The notes beneath the pieces are model-generated. The model ran no database searches. It worked only from the letters and a program-made list of their open reading frames with translations, and had not been told where the DNA came from. This document shows positions 11,909-22,266 of a stretch of DNA of 64,000 nucleotides, piece after piece (the first letter of the stretch is position 1; every line of letters begins with the position of its first letter). The translations under genes and the position numbers were made by a program. The DNA comes from Rhamnusium bicolor (Eukaryota > Arthropoda > Insecta > Coleoptera > Cerambycidae), in the NCBI GenBank assembly GCA_029963845.1, contig JANEYF010002643.1, forward strand, positions 1,928,001 to 1,992,000, in the 5' to 3' direction.

Positions 11909-11977
11909 TTTTGCGCTGGCACGATTCCCGTGAGGCATCAGAGGCCACGAGAGGACTGTCCGGCATTGGATATTCGG
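11909..11977 (+). mobile_element. 3' end of an R2/R4-like LINE
   Basis: Matches the 3' untranslated end of the element at 51109-52437 closely: both read GCTGGC-CGA-TCCCGTGAGGC, then GAGGCCACG-GAGGACTGTCC. It is a severely 5'-truncated copy of about 70 bp and abuts an (AAT)n tract. Confidence 0.75.
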
Positions 11978-12583
11978 AATAATAATAATAATAATAATAA
12001 TATTTATTATCCAAAAGACCAATTACAATGGTATAGGATTAGTCATAAGAATGAACACTGTGTCCTGTTTATTACAAGATGCTAAAACTTAATTAATATA
12101 CAGTATAAAATCATTAATTATTACAAAATATCACGATAAAAAAAAACAAACCAGAATTACATTTTATTTTGACAAATAAACGAAAAGTATGTAAAATTTT
12201 AATAAAATAATTAATTATGGTATGACAAATAAATGAGAAAATGTGTATAATTAAAAATAAAATAAAATATATAAATCCAATCAACTAATTGAAACTACAA
12301 AATTACAATGTTAACACTCTAAAAATTCAGTTACTTTCGACTTAAATAATTTTTCACCTCTTTTTTGAATGTATTTACATTTTAAACACTTTTAAATTGA
12401 TTCGGTAGTTTATTATATAATAATATACTCATGTATTTTGGGCTCTCCTCATATTTGGAAATACTATGTAAAGGAATCATCAAATTGTCACCTTCTCTAG
12501 TATTATAATTATGATTAAAATTATTCGATAAAAACTAGTTTATATTGTTTCTTACATAAATATCTCTAAAATATATATATATA

Positions 12584-12680
<97 letters not shown>

Positions 12681-13265
12681 AAAGTCAAAATTAGAAGTTT
12701 TTGAAATAAATATATTTACATGTTTCATATTTAGATACCCCTATATATCGAATTGATTTTTTCTGAAGTTTAAATAACCCTTCAGAACTATGAGACGAAC
12801 CCCCCAAAAAATAAAAAAGGTGTGATGCCCTTGATACAAAATGGGCATATTAATATGAGAGAACTATTTGCCTGCTGGCTAATTTTGACAATCTGAACAA
12901 TGAGTAACAAGTGTAAGAAAGTTTTTTGCAACAGTATTTATATGTATATTCCAACTTAATGCGTTATCAATACTGATTCCTAAAAATGTTGTAGAACCAC
13001 TTTGATTAATCGATTTACCCTATCTTGATTAAGTGACTTTTATCATATATAGAATTTCTTTGATTTGAAATATTCCGAAAATCTTTGTGTATTATCCTGT
13101 AGAGAGTTTAATGAACATTGCAAAGAGTTACTACAGCATAAGTAAGAATTGTCATTGGCAAACATGGTTAAAAATTTATCAAAAAACTTGGTAAATCGTT
13201 AACGTAAAATAAGAAAAGCAATGGTCCAAGTACACACACTTGCGGTACGCCAAATACTATTTTTG
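11978..13265 (-). pseudogene. LINE RT fragment, minus strand, with (ATT)n tail
   Basis: The minus strand encodes the late RT and C-terminal domain of a jockey/CR1-like LINE. Visible blocks are VLGPLLF-like remnants then FDKFLTMFANDNS near 13170-13230 (the catalytic FADD box altered to FAND), CSLNSLQDN, TTFLGISIDNALSWN near 12970, FKLQKKSIRYIGVS near 12750, and HNYNTREGDNLMIPLHS near 12470. The copy ends in an (AAT)n tract on the plus strand at 11978-12000. A (TA)n tract interrupts it at 12570-12677. Its 5' end abuts the inner left arm of the next DD41D element. Confidence 0.8.
12570..12677. repeat. (TA)n microsatellite
   Basis: About 108 bp of near-pure TA dinucleotides inside the LINE C-terminal coding remnant. 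Confidence 0.95.
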
Positions 13266-13630
13266 AATTTTTCTGATTTCATATAATGCATCAGATGCCG
13301 AGGAAAAATTGTTTTTCAAGGGACTAATTTAAGAAAAGTTATCCATTGCTTAAAACAAATTAGTGGGCCATGGAAAATTAAAAAGTTGTTTTGATTTCAT
13401 GGAGATACCTAATACCAATCATTATAAAAAATAACAGTAATATTAAGATTACCAGTTTGACATGTTTAAATAATTTTAATTTTCTGTTAAAATACTCAAC
13501 ATAATCGATAAGGAGAAAATTTTTTAATAACAACAAATTGACATAATAGAAGAAATGATAGTAAAGAAGTAAGAAAATTTAGTAAAAGTGTTTAATATGA
13601 CCTCCATTTAGTTGAAGCTGAATGCATTTT

Positions 13631-14384
13631 TTAGCATCTACGCCTAATTGAGCTGATTACTCTTCTGAGAGTATTAGCATTTGTTGTGCCGAAAACGTCG
13701 CTAACTCTGGCTTCCAAATTATCGATTGTTTTCAGGCTTTCAAAATCATACACTTCAATTTTCACCGTACCCCACAAATAAGAAACAGGAGGGGTTATAT
13801 CAGGCGAGCGGGGAGGCCACAATACTGGTCCTCTATTTAAAATTATGCAGTTTCCAAAATGTTCCTGAAATATCTGTCTAACATTATTAGTATTATGTGC
13901 AGGACAGCTATCTTGTTGCAACCACAATTCATTTATTTCTTGTTATATAAAAAGCTGTCTTATTTGGGGTAAAAATTGATTTTATAGAAGTTCACGAAGG
14001 CAGCTCCCGTTAAATTGTTGTGAAAAATAAATGGATCAATTAAATGGCAAACTAAAAATAATAATTAAGGAGTAGAATAGGAAGAGAGAAGGTAATACTT
14101 ATCATGCTGCACCAAATATTGAATCCAAACCTAGTTTGAAGTCTTCTTTGCGTAGTTACATGGGGATTTTATGTGGCCCAGTAGTGTAATTGTGCTTGTT
14201 AAAGACTCTATAATTTGTAAAACGACTTTATCGGTCCATATAACTCTCGATTGAAAATTAGGTTGTTCTTCGTATTTCTAAATAAGCCAACGACAAAATT
14301 CAAGTTTTCTACCAAAATCATTATGTTTAAAGCTTGGACAATCATAGGTTTGTACGAATGATATTTCATTTGTTTTAATATCTT
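13631..14384 (-). pseudogene. DD41D transposase, C-terminal part
   Basis: Minus strand. After the foldback insertion the frame continues KILKQMKYHSYKP, then NFQSRVIWTDK (first catalytic Asp). A later segment reads WLQQDSCPAHNTNN (second Asp), GPVLWPPRSPDITP, then PVSYLWG where the family has LDYFLWG. The third catalytic residue is thus lost (Asp to Val). It ends SSIRRRC with no continuation of the usual C-terminus. Non-functional. Confidence 0.75.
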
Positions 14385-15402
14385 TAGACCAATCAAATTA
14401 AGCAAAAATCAGGCCCATTTTCACGATAATTTCCAACCATTCCCGACCAATACCATTCGATTCAGTTTTTTTTTTGAATTCTTATGGTCAATTTTGCCGT
14501 AAGTTATATGAGCAAGAATTTAATTTATAAACAATTAAAGTTGCGAAAATGATGAAAATCGATGTTTCTAAATATTCAAATTGAAACGCTGCGAAAACGG
14601 CAACAGATAGAGAAAAATTGCTCAGAACATTTTTTATAGAGCGTTAAATTCCCCACGACGGCATATCTCTACGATGAATAGTTAAGGCGTTACAATGAGT
14701 TAAATGTTTATTATTTTTCTACTGCGTACTGGTCAGCTGTATAGTAGTCTAGTTTGGAACACCTGCTTCTCAAGAATGCTAGGGGCGTATATGTAGATAC
14801 CCTCGGGCACAGGGAACTATAGTATTTGGTATTATAACTTAATAATAATTTTCCAGGTCTTTGAGTATGCATAAAAGTATATAATAATTATATCTAGACC
14901 AAAGAAGTGATAAATACATTTGCTAACGTTGTAAAAATAAGAAAATTATGAAAGATTTACAGCAAGTCTACTGTAAAATGTTCTGCGCAGGCGGCCATTA
15001 CGCGGCGTACGAGTCTGTTGATCGCGCATGCGCGTTACTTGTACAGCTGACTGATATACAGCAGAAAAATAATAAATATTTAACTCATTGTAACGCCTTA
15101 ACTATTCATCGTAGAGATATGCCGTCGCGGACTTTTTTTGAAGGGAATTTAACGCTCTATAAAAAATGTTCTGAGCAATTTTTTTCTATCTGTTGCCGTT
15201 TTCGCAGCGTTTGAAGTTGAATATTCAGAAACATCGATTTTCATCATTTTCACAACTTTAATTGTTTATAAATTAAATTCTTGCTCATATAACGTACGGC
15301 AAAATTGACCATGAGAATTCAAAAAACATACTGAATCGAATGGTATTGGTCGGGAATGGTTGGAAATTATCGTTTTGAAAAACCCTTAATTTGACTGGTC
15401 TA
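14385..15402. mobile_element. Foldback DNA element, 3-bp TSD, unknown superfamily
   Basis: A 1,018 bp element with ends TAGACCAATCAAATTA and TAATTTGACTGGTCTA. The inverted arms run to about 14745 and from about 15043, and the central ~300 bp is not repeated. CTT flanks both sides (14382-14384 and 15403-15405). Deleting the element and one CTT rejoins the interrupted transposase as TTVHK-ILKQMKYHSYKP in one frame, which supports the boundaries and a 3-bp duplication. It encodes no recognisable protein. A 3-bp duplication fits PIF/Harbinger or some CACTA/Chapaev elements, but the termini do not settle it. Confidence 0.75.
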
Positions 15403-15405
15403 CTT

Positions 15406-15730
15406 GTGTACAGTTGTCTTAAGAATATTTATTTCGCCTGCAATTTGTCGCACTGACATGCAGGGATTATTGTTAACTCCGATAATATTATTTGTGCGGT
15501 CAAAATTATCAACATCATTGTCTCTTTTATTATGAAAACTTCCATAATTTAACAAATTGCTTACAATTCTTCCAGAAACTGTTCTATGTTGTTGCATTCT
15601 CTCCCGAAATGTTTCTAGATAGGAAGCCGATGCGTTTTGCGAATTTTTATTTACTTTTAAGTAACATTCTTACATATAAAATTTTTCTTTATTTAAGAAT
15701 TTGTGCACCATTTTGCTATAATCACACTCT
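15406..15730 (-). pseudogene. DD41D transposase, N-terminal part
   Basis: Minus strand. A decayed start with NSQNASASYLETFRERMQQH, the position and style of the xxYxERFPERRxP segment of this family, then RTVSGRIVSNLLNYGSFHNK, a gap, and NPCMSVRQIAGEINILKTTVHK, the second helix-turn-helix. The frame continues at 14381 after the foldback element is removed. Start codon uncertain because the first codons are degraded. Confidence 0.7.
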
Positions 15731-16621
15731 TGAACAGTAATAAGTATTTTTGAACAATTTACAATAATGCCACTACTATTTAGTGAACAACTGTCTACTA
15801 ACAGTAATGCTTATTATTTGTTTTAAACCAAACCACAGCCTACTATATTTTTTTGAGAAATGTATGATTTAATCGTTTTTAGAAAAGCATTTTTCAAATT
15901 TTACTAATTACTAGCTACTTTGTATGCAAGAATGCCCTTGATGAAGAGGATTTCTTTGTTCAAATTTTGAACACTTTATTAACAATTTTATGACAAATAA
16001 AACCTTAAAAATGGTCCAAAAATTGATACTATTAGAAAATTGTACAAACAAAGCAATTTACAGTAGATTTTAAGTACGTAGATATTAATTAGTCGCCCTC
16101 TGAATAAGCAACTTCCATGTCTCTGGATTTACAAAAACTTTTTGATATCCCATGGCCTACTATTTTGTTTTGTTAAGCACTGGATAACTTTCCTTAAATT
16201 AGTCCCTTGAAAAACACTTCTTCCTCAGCATGTGATACATCATCTGAAAGCTCTTTTTAAACGCAGTTTCAAAAACGAAAAAATCCAATATGACTGCCAT
16301 AAGAAAAACAAAAGTTACTTTGGATATCTCAAAAACAAAAGAATATTGAGAATTCGTTTCTAGACTAAAATGTTATTCTCTAAAAAGTGTCCTAATAATG
16401 TAAAACTCTAAAACCTGTCTGACCAAAAATTACTTGGCTACAGCCAAAAAGATTAATTACAAAATTTTCGTTTTTTTGGAAATCTCAAAAAAAAGTTTCA
16501 GTTGGCCGTGATTTCTTAACTGATTTGCATAAAATTTATTAAAACATCCCATTTAACCGACCTTGTGGCTTTTACCGTATCCGAGATCCCAATGGTGAGC
16601 ATCGAATTTGGGACACACAGT

Positions 16622-17754
16622 ATTATTGTATATGTAAAAACCAAATATTTTATTAAACTTATTTTTGAATCAATGCATCTCAGAAGATTTTTTTCTTAGG
16701 TATACAATACATTATTAATTTGAAAAAGTATTACTACTAATATCTAAATGAATTTTTTCAAATTTTGATTTGATCATGAGACATGTTTTTTTGAAGTTAC
16801 AATTTAGTTACTAGTCCAATTGGTATAAATACACCAAATTTGATTAACATCCCACAAAACATATCTCAATTTGATATTTTGGCTATAGGCCTTTTTTAGA
16901 CAAATTAAGGGGCCTAGTGGGGAAAAAGCTTCGGATAGCTGTGTCACTCTCTAGAAAGTTTTTATACATGCGCCGCTGAATAATTTTGCTCTTGACTATA
17001 CCTTCACTGGACGTTTTATTCACCGACTTTATTGAGGTGCGATACCCGATAGAGGTAACACTTCCTTGATCCATTTGTAGTGACAAAGATACTTATTTAG
17101 AAAATTTATTTTAACCAAATAGTACAGAATAAAAGGTTGAAACTTGCTGAGCATAATTATGAAGATTCATTCTAGAAGACATGTATGAATTTTACCTCGA
17201 ATTTTTCCGATTGATATCATTTCAGGAGCTAATCACGTTCAAATTTCACTTATATTTATAGTATAAATTTTCCCTACATAAAGTGAAAATTAATTAAAAT
17301 AGATATACATGCACCCTCTAGTACACTTTCAACTACTGATTCTCCAAATTTGGTGTAATTTGACCAAACCGTATGGAAGAAATAAATTTTGAAAAATTAC
17401 CTTACAAACACTGGTTCAATTAGCCCTCTTTAAAGTTTTTTTATGAAATATACGTTGCAGCAGTTTTATGAAATACTGAACAATATTCCGTGAACAAATT
17501 AGGTACTTTCTCTCAATTGTTAATAGGATTTTAGAATCTGTTCCATTTACTTTGATTATAGACGGTATAATTTAATCAATTATTTATAACAATTTATTGA
17601 TGTGGTATAACAGAAGCATAGCAAATTTATTTTGTTCTATCTTAAATATCTAAATATGGGTGTGTAATGACGAAACGTGAAATCCACTGTATACAGAGTG
17701 AATCCTATAGATTTACACCCCGTGGATTCTTTATTATTAACCTTAAAAAAAATG
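16622..17754. other. Unassigned AT-rich DNA
   Basis: No coding motif recognised. ACAGAGTGAATCC near 17693 resembles an eroded mariner-type end. Otherwise nothing supportable. Confidence 0.4.
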
Positions 17755-18000
17755 TTTTCTTAACTGCCTCTCACGTCGCCGAGGTAACCCCCGGAATATC
17801 CTAGAATTTTTTGTTAGGTAAAGAGAGATGAGGCCCTACAGTTTATTGTAGATTTCAAACCACATCTATGGCATCGACAATTTCCTCTCCCATCTTGTTC
17901 CGAAACAAATTACAAATAAAATTTCTAACTTGCTTCAGGATGGAATCGAACCATCGATCTTAGGTACCGAGTAAATAGCTATAAGCGCAAGCATCTTTTG
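17755..18000 (-). mobile_element. Possible tRNA-derived SINE
   Basis: On the minus strand GGTTCGATTCC (17942-17952 on plus as GGAATCGAACC) is an exact Pol III B-box of the tRNA T-arm type. It is preceded by a tRNA-like stretch, GCTTGCGCTTATAGC, and followed by about 190 bp of unrelated body. No clear A-box or acceptor stem is present, so it is not a working tRNA gene. Boundaries are estimates and no target duplication was found. Confidence 0.4.
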
Positions 18001-18210
18001 GAGATTTTAACAGCATTATGGAAATAAAATTTTAAATAATCTGAAAATAAAAAAATGTGGTCTTCAAATAAAACTATATTTTCTCATAACTGGATTCCCT
18101 ATTTTCTTCTTAATGCAAAAATACATAGTTTTAATAAATTTTATTAATTAATAATGTAGGTAAATGTAAATTTTATGAATGAATACTTTATTTAAACAAA
18201 AGAAATCTAA

Positions 18211-18306
18211 TTATAACAAATGTTCAAAAATTACCCTGCTAAAATCATAATAATGCCCTACGCCGCGGCGCCGTACAGACTGACTAACATCCCGTAACAC
18301 TTTTGA
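18211..18306 (-). pseudogene. Mariner-like transposase C-terminus (part 2)
   Basis: Minus strand, ends FEHLL then TAA, the usual C-terminus of this transposase group. Joined to 19344-19572 after removing the LINE and one ACGAGGTA copy, the frame reads NIPRSKVLRDVSQSVRRR without a break. Confidence 0.7.
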
Positions 18307-18314
18307 ACGAGGTA

Positions 18315-19335
18315 GATTAGATTAGATTAGATTATAAGGGAGGAGCTGGCTGGTTGGCCTTGACCACCGCGACCCCCTGTGGGTCTATTGTGGAGCTCCT
18401 ATTCATTTCCTTAGAGCTCCTCATCCAGCTTTGTCCTTTGTATCAGACTCCACAGCCTTGATAAGGGGCTCTTAGTGTAGCTGTCAGCTCTTGGTTTTTG
18501 TTCCCCAAGTAGTTGGAACCTAAGTCTAGCGAGGCCTTCACAGTGGCACAGCACATGGACTGAGGATTCCTCTTCCTCTTGGCAGAATCTGCATGTTGCA
18601 TCCTGTACCAGACCCATCAAACTCATATGTCTATTGAGTCGACAGTGTCCTGTTAAAAGACCTACTATTATCCTAATGGCCTTTCTATTTTGGCATAGTA
18701 GATCTTTCGTAAATTTAGCCGATCTTTCTTTAATGAACTCTTTGGCCTGTCTCTGTTGCGGGAAGCCTCTCCACCATTCCAGAGATTTATTTTGCATCCA
18801 TTCCTCAATGGATGTTCTTATGTCTGGCTTGGCCTTGCCACAGAAGGGTTCAGGTCCTACTAAGGCTGTGGATGAGCCTTCTCTGGCCAGTTCATCCGCC
18901 TTTTCGTTACCTTTATGTCCCTCGTGTCCTGGCACCCACACCATGGTCAGTTTATTTTGACTTCCTAGGTCTTTTAGGGCATTCACACAGTCCCACACAA
19001 GCTTTGAGTCAACCTGCATGGAACCGATTGCTTTTAGTGCCGCTTGGCTGTCGGAGAAAATGGCTATCGACTGATTGACAGTCCCTTGCCTTATTATTTC
19101 CTTTGCACACCACTGTATCGCGGCTACTTCAGCCTGAAATACTGTGGCGTATTTTCCTAGACTTAACGAGATTTCTGTTTTTGGCCTTATCCCGTAAATC
19201 CCAGCTCCTACTCCTTATTCTGTCTTGGAGCCGTCCGTATACCAGATTTTTTGAGCTGTTATTGGGGGACCGTTTTTCCAGTCTTCCCTGTCTGGTATTA
19301 TAATTTGAAAGTTTTTATTGAAGTTATACTTCGGG
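18315..19335 (-). mobile_element. RNase H-type LINE, 5'-truncated, with 8-bp TSD
   Basis: A 1,021 bp minus-strand insertion flanked by ACGAGGTA at 18307-18314 and 19336-19343. It keeps the RNase H domain and 3' end of an R1/I-like LINE. Its tail on the minus strand is a run of TAATC units (GATTA on plus, 18315-18335). It interrupts a mariner-like transposase remnant. Confidence 0.85.
18411..19320 (-). pseudogene. LINE RNase H domain and C-terminal zinc region
   Basis: Minus-strand translation opens with IWYTDGSKTE (RNase H first Asp), followed by one stop, then FQAEVAAIQWC (Glu), FSDSQAALKAI (Asp) and WVPGHEGHKGNEKADELAR (His and final Asp). These are the catalytic residues of a type I RNase H fused to a LINE RT. 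The C-terminal part contains GLLTGHCRLNRHM and CRFCQEEEESSVHVLCHC, a CCHC-like zinc motif. From 19019 down to 18411 the frame is open for 202 codons. The RT is absent through 5' truncation. Confidence 0.85.
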
Positions 19336-19343
19336 ACGAGGTA

Positions 19344-19572
19344 TATTGCAAGTGTTTCTTTTACGCACTTTTATACCTACTGGTGTAGTTACTTGTGCAA
19401 CATAAACTTTATCTTTAATGTAATCCCATATGAATAATTCCAGAGTTCTTAAATATGGCGAACGTGCCGGGAACATTACTGTAGATTTTGCATTAACAAC
19501 AGCTAATAATTTTTTAAAAAATTTGAGTTTTTGTGTGAAGTGTAAGGGACAACTTTTCCACAGTAGGCTCAT
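19344..19572 (-). pseudogene. Mariner-like transposase fragment (part 1)
   Basis: Minus strand. CPLHFTQKL replaces the usual DGAPPHF segment, with ARSPYLRTLELFIWDYIKDKVY after it, matching SPDLTPLDFFLWGYIKD in related copies. Both catalytic Asp positions are changed. The frame continues into 18306-18211 once the LINE is removed. Confidence 0.65.
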
Positions 19573-19997
19573 TTAAAATTCCAAAAAAAAAAAATATTTT
19601 TGAGCCAACCCTAATGCCTATCCTCTATTTCAATATTAAAATACAAATAACTCCAAAATGATAGCTCCTATCGAAATTTACTACGAGCACCTTTTTTTAT
19701 GCAGTTTTTTAAAGCTGGTGACTTTTTCCATTTTAAATGTTTAAAAAAAAAATAAGACAAAAAAAATTATAGCGAAAATTTGCCCTCACGCCCTTGTAAC
19801 TGCCCCAACAAATCATTATATTTAGATAAAAATTTTACGAAATATGTAACATTATGACGTTATGACTTAAGACGTTTCGAATTTATTGGCAAGTAACTAT
19901 GTTGTATTTATCCCCTTTAAGGGATTGTAGCTCCCTTATGAACTAGGCAAATATTTATACGCAAAACTCAACTTGTATACATCTGTATACCTCTATA

Positions 19998-20697
19998 CAG
20001 GGTGTTTCACTGTATTATTACAAATTGAAACAGGTGATAGAATACATAATTTTAAGACAAAAGTTTTCTATAAACATATATCAAAAAATATTTCGTAAGG
20101 GAGCTACAGCCCCTAAAAAGGGTGCTACTGTTAGTGGGTTTTCTCAATATTTCAGAAACTGTTGAAGGAAAAATTACGTAATTTGGTACACTTTATAACC
20201 TTTATGCGTCTAAACGAATTCTTAGGTCAAGATTTAAATAAACAAAAAGACTTCTGTAAGTTTATTTATTATTTTGTAGTTTCCTTGTGGTAGATCTAAA
20301 TTGATTTTAATGATCTGTAACATAAATATTAAATTGATTTTTCTTAAAAACAGCAAGTTGTAGCTAAAAAATGCAAGAGATTTTTTTTGTAAAAATATGA
20401 AATTTTAGATGTTGTTGAAAAAAATGTAAAGAAACTACAGCCAAAATAGTCAGGGGAAATTTTACCCTTAGGATACTTTTGATTAAAATTTTTTTAATTT
20501 TATCTTAGAATGCATAAAGGTTATCAATTATACCAAATTTCGTAATTTTATCTTTAAAAGTTTCTGATATATTAGGAATACTTATTACCAGAACCTTATG
20601 AAATATTTCTCGATACATGTTTTTTAGAAAATTGTTGTATTAAATTACATGTTCTACCACCTATTTCAGTTTGTGACAATAAAAGTGGAACATCCTG
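19998..20697. mobile_element. Mariner-type MITE, about 700 bp
   Basis: Starts CAGGGTGTTTCACTGTATTA and ends with the inverted GTGGAACATCCTG; TA lies on both sides. Arms share TTGAAACAGGTGATAGAA / TTCTACCACCTATTTCA. The interior is non-coding. It was presumably moved by a mariner-like transposase such as those in this window. Confidence 0.7.
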
Positions 20698-20699
20698 TA

Positions 20700-21254
20700 T
20701 ATACCTATACTTCTCGAAGAATTTTTTCAAATATTTCTACTGGCAAGGTTACAGTGATTATTCGTTACTTTTGTAAAACGCTGTATAATCATAAATATTA
20801 CAAATGCATATTATAATTATAAATTAAATTATTATTAAATAATGTATGATTGTATAATATTGTATAATTTATCGGAAAGACACAGGCATAATTAGATGCA
20901 AATAATAGATTTATAACATTAATATGATAATGCTTTTCATTCATAATGAGGTTAAAATTATTCAAAATAGTACTTAATATAATAATAAATAATACATACA
21001 TATATCAATTTCCACATTTATATTTATCTATGAAGCAGATATCAGTGCCACTTTAAATGGTACTAATTTCTATTGTAATCATTTTATTACAGAACACGTT
21101 TTACTAAACTTCAAAAAAAGTTTGTGTCGAAATCCACTTTAAGCATGTGTCAATTATCGATACAAAAAACTGTATGGTTATGATTATTAAATGTTACCTT
21201 GTTATTTCGTTGTCTGAAATCTGGAAATATTTGAACAGTTGCATTTGTTGAAAC
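20700..21254. other. AT-rich, nothing identified
   Basis: No coding motif, repeat end or RNA gene seen. Confidence 0.5.
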
Positions 21255-21547
21255 AGGGCCAAAGGTTAAGGAAAAGAGCGCTATCTGGTCAACGTTTCAT
21301 TTGTCCATGATATTTTAGGTTTCAATACTAATCTTCCAGACAGAATATAAAAACCAAACAACACTTTAGGTATAACAATTATAGCAACTCATAAAACATG
21401 CTATAGTTCAATTTAAAATAATTATAAGAACTTTAAAAGAGATTAAAGTTTTATTTCTATCTCTGGCCAAGGATACTGGTATAGTAGTATCATTTTATAA
21501 TCTATTGTCTTGTTCTTTTCATAACAATCAAATTCAACTACATACTT

Positions 21548-21601
21548 CACTCGACGCGTATTTCGCCAACCAAGTTGGCATCATCTAGAGATGATTAAAA
21601 C
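21548..21601 (-). ncRNA. Degraded hammerhead-like motif, PLE terminus (copy A)
   Basis: Minus strand: TAGATGAT, stem GCCAAC-TTG-GTTGGC, GAAA, a short hairpin, then GTCGAG. This matches hammerhead ribozyme layout (CUGAUGA, stem II, GAAA, stem III, NUH), but the first core box deviates. PLEs are known to carry hammerheads in their termini. Likely inactive. Confidence 0.4.
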
Positions 21602-21605
21602 TGAT

Positions 21606-21659
21606 GTTTTAATCATCTCCAGATAATGCTAACTTGGTTGGCGAAATGCGCATCGAGTG
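21606..21659 (+). ncRNA. Degraded hammerhead-like motif, PLE terminus (copy B)
   Basis: Plus strand: CAGATAAT, stem II GCTAAC-TTG-GTTGGC, GAAA, stem III TGC-GCA, then TCGAG. Stem III pairs differently from the copies A and C, which is suggestive of maintained pairing. The CUGAUGA box is CAGATAA. Confidence 0.4.
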
Positions 21660-22266
21660 TAATACATGGTGTTTTGGTGTTTTGTCGAAAACTACGTCAG
21701 TGTTATCTTCACATCAAAAATTCCAACCCACTTTAGGTTAACTATATGTCTGTGTGTTGCTGCAATTATACCTATAGTACGGTTTTTATATTCTGTCATT
21801 CTATCTGGAAGATTAGTATTAAAACCGTAATTTATGGTATTAGGTCCTTCAGAAGTTTATGAGAGATAAACGAAATGTTAACAAGGTAGCGCTTTTTTTC
21901 TCAAACTTTGGTTCGGTTTCCGAAAATTGCAAGTCTTCAATTTACTGTTAAGGACACAATTTTCATTTTTCGTTCATTATAAATACTTATTTTAATAGTA
22001 TTCAAGTCGGTATTAATAAACAAACTATAATTAATTTTATTGTTGTATTCATCCTTTTACTCAACAAGTAACTGTATATTAAAGAAACTACATTCCGATG
22101 CAGAGCCATTCTACAAAAAAAATATTGTATTTGATAAATCTTTCTCTGCCTTGCTTTATTACTGTTGTGACGTTCAGTTGTCAAATTTAATTATTATTAT
22201 TAATTCAACTTGTGATTATACGATAAATCTTGGAAAGCACTCAAGAAATTTAGCCTAAAGATATTA

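Larger units (their letters stand above)
13262..16621 (-). mobile_element. DD41D mariner-like element, left end lost
   Basis: The inner left arm (13262-13440) pairs with about 16130-16290; both contain AAGGGACTAATTTAAG and GTTATCCA. The right arm continues to about 16621 and ends GGGACACACAGTA. The outer left arm is missing where the LINE at 11978-13265 starts. The transposase lies on the minus strand and is split by the foldback element at 14385-15402. Confidence 0.7.
21255..21925. repeat. Inverted duplication containing two PLE termini
   Basis: Outer arms match in inverse orientation: about 21255-21405 and 21760-21920 share AATACTAATCTTCCAGA and ATATAAAAACC. The centre, 21548-21659, is a tight palindrome of two 54-bp arms separated by TGAT, each arm being the terminal motif of the Penelope-like element also found at 62821-62875. 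Segments between the outer and central arms differ, so the structure is not a simple fold-back of one copy. Confidence 0.7.

Noticed and set aside
17942..17952. tRNA gene on the minus strand
   Set aside because: Only a B-box and weak flanks; no acceptor stem or A-box, so a SINE is preferred.
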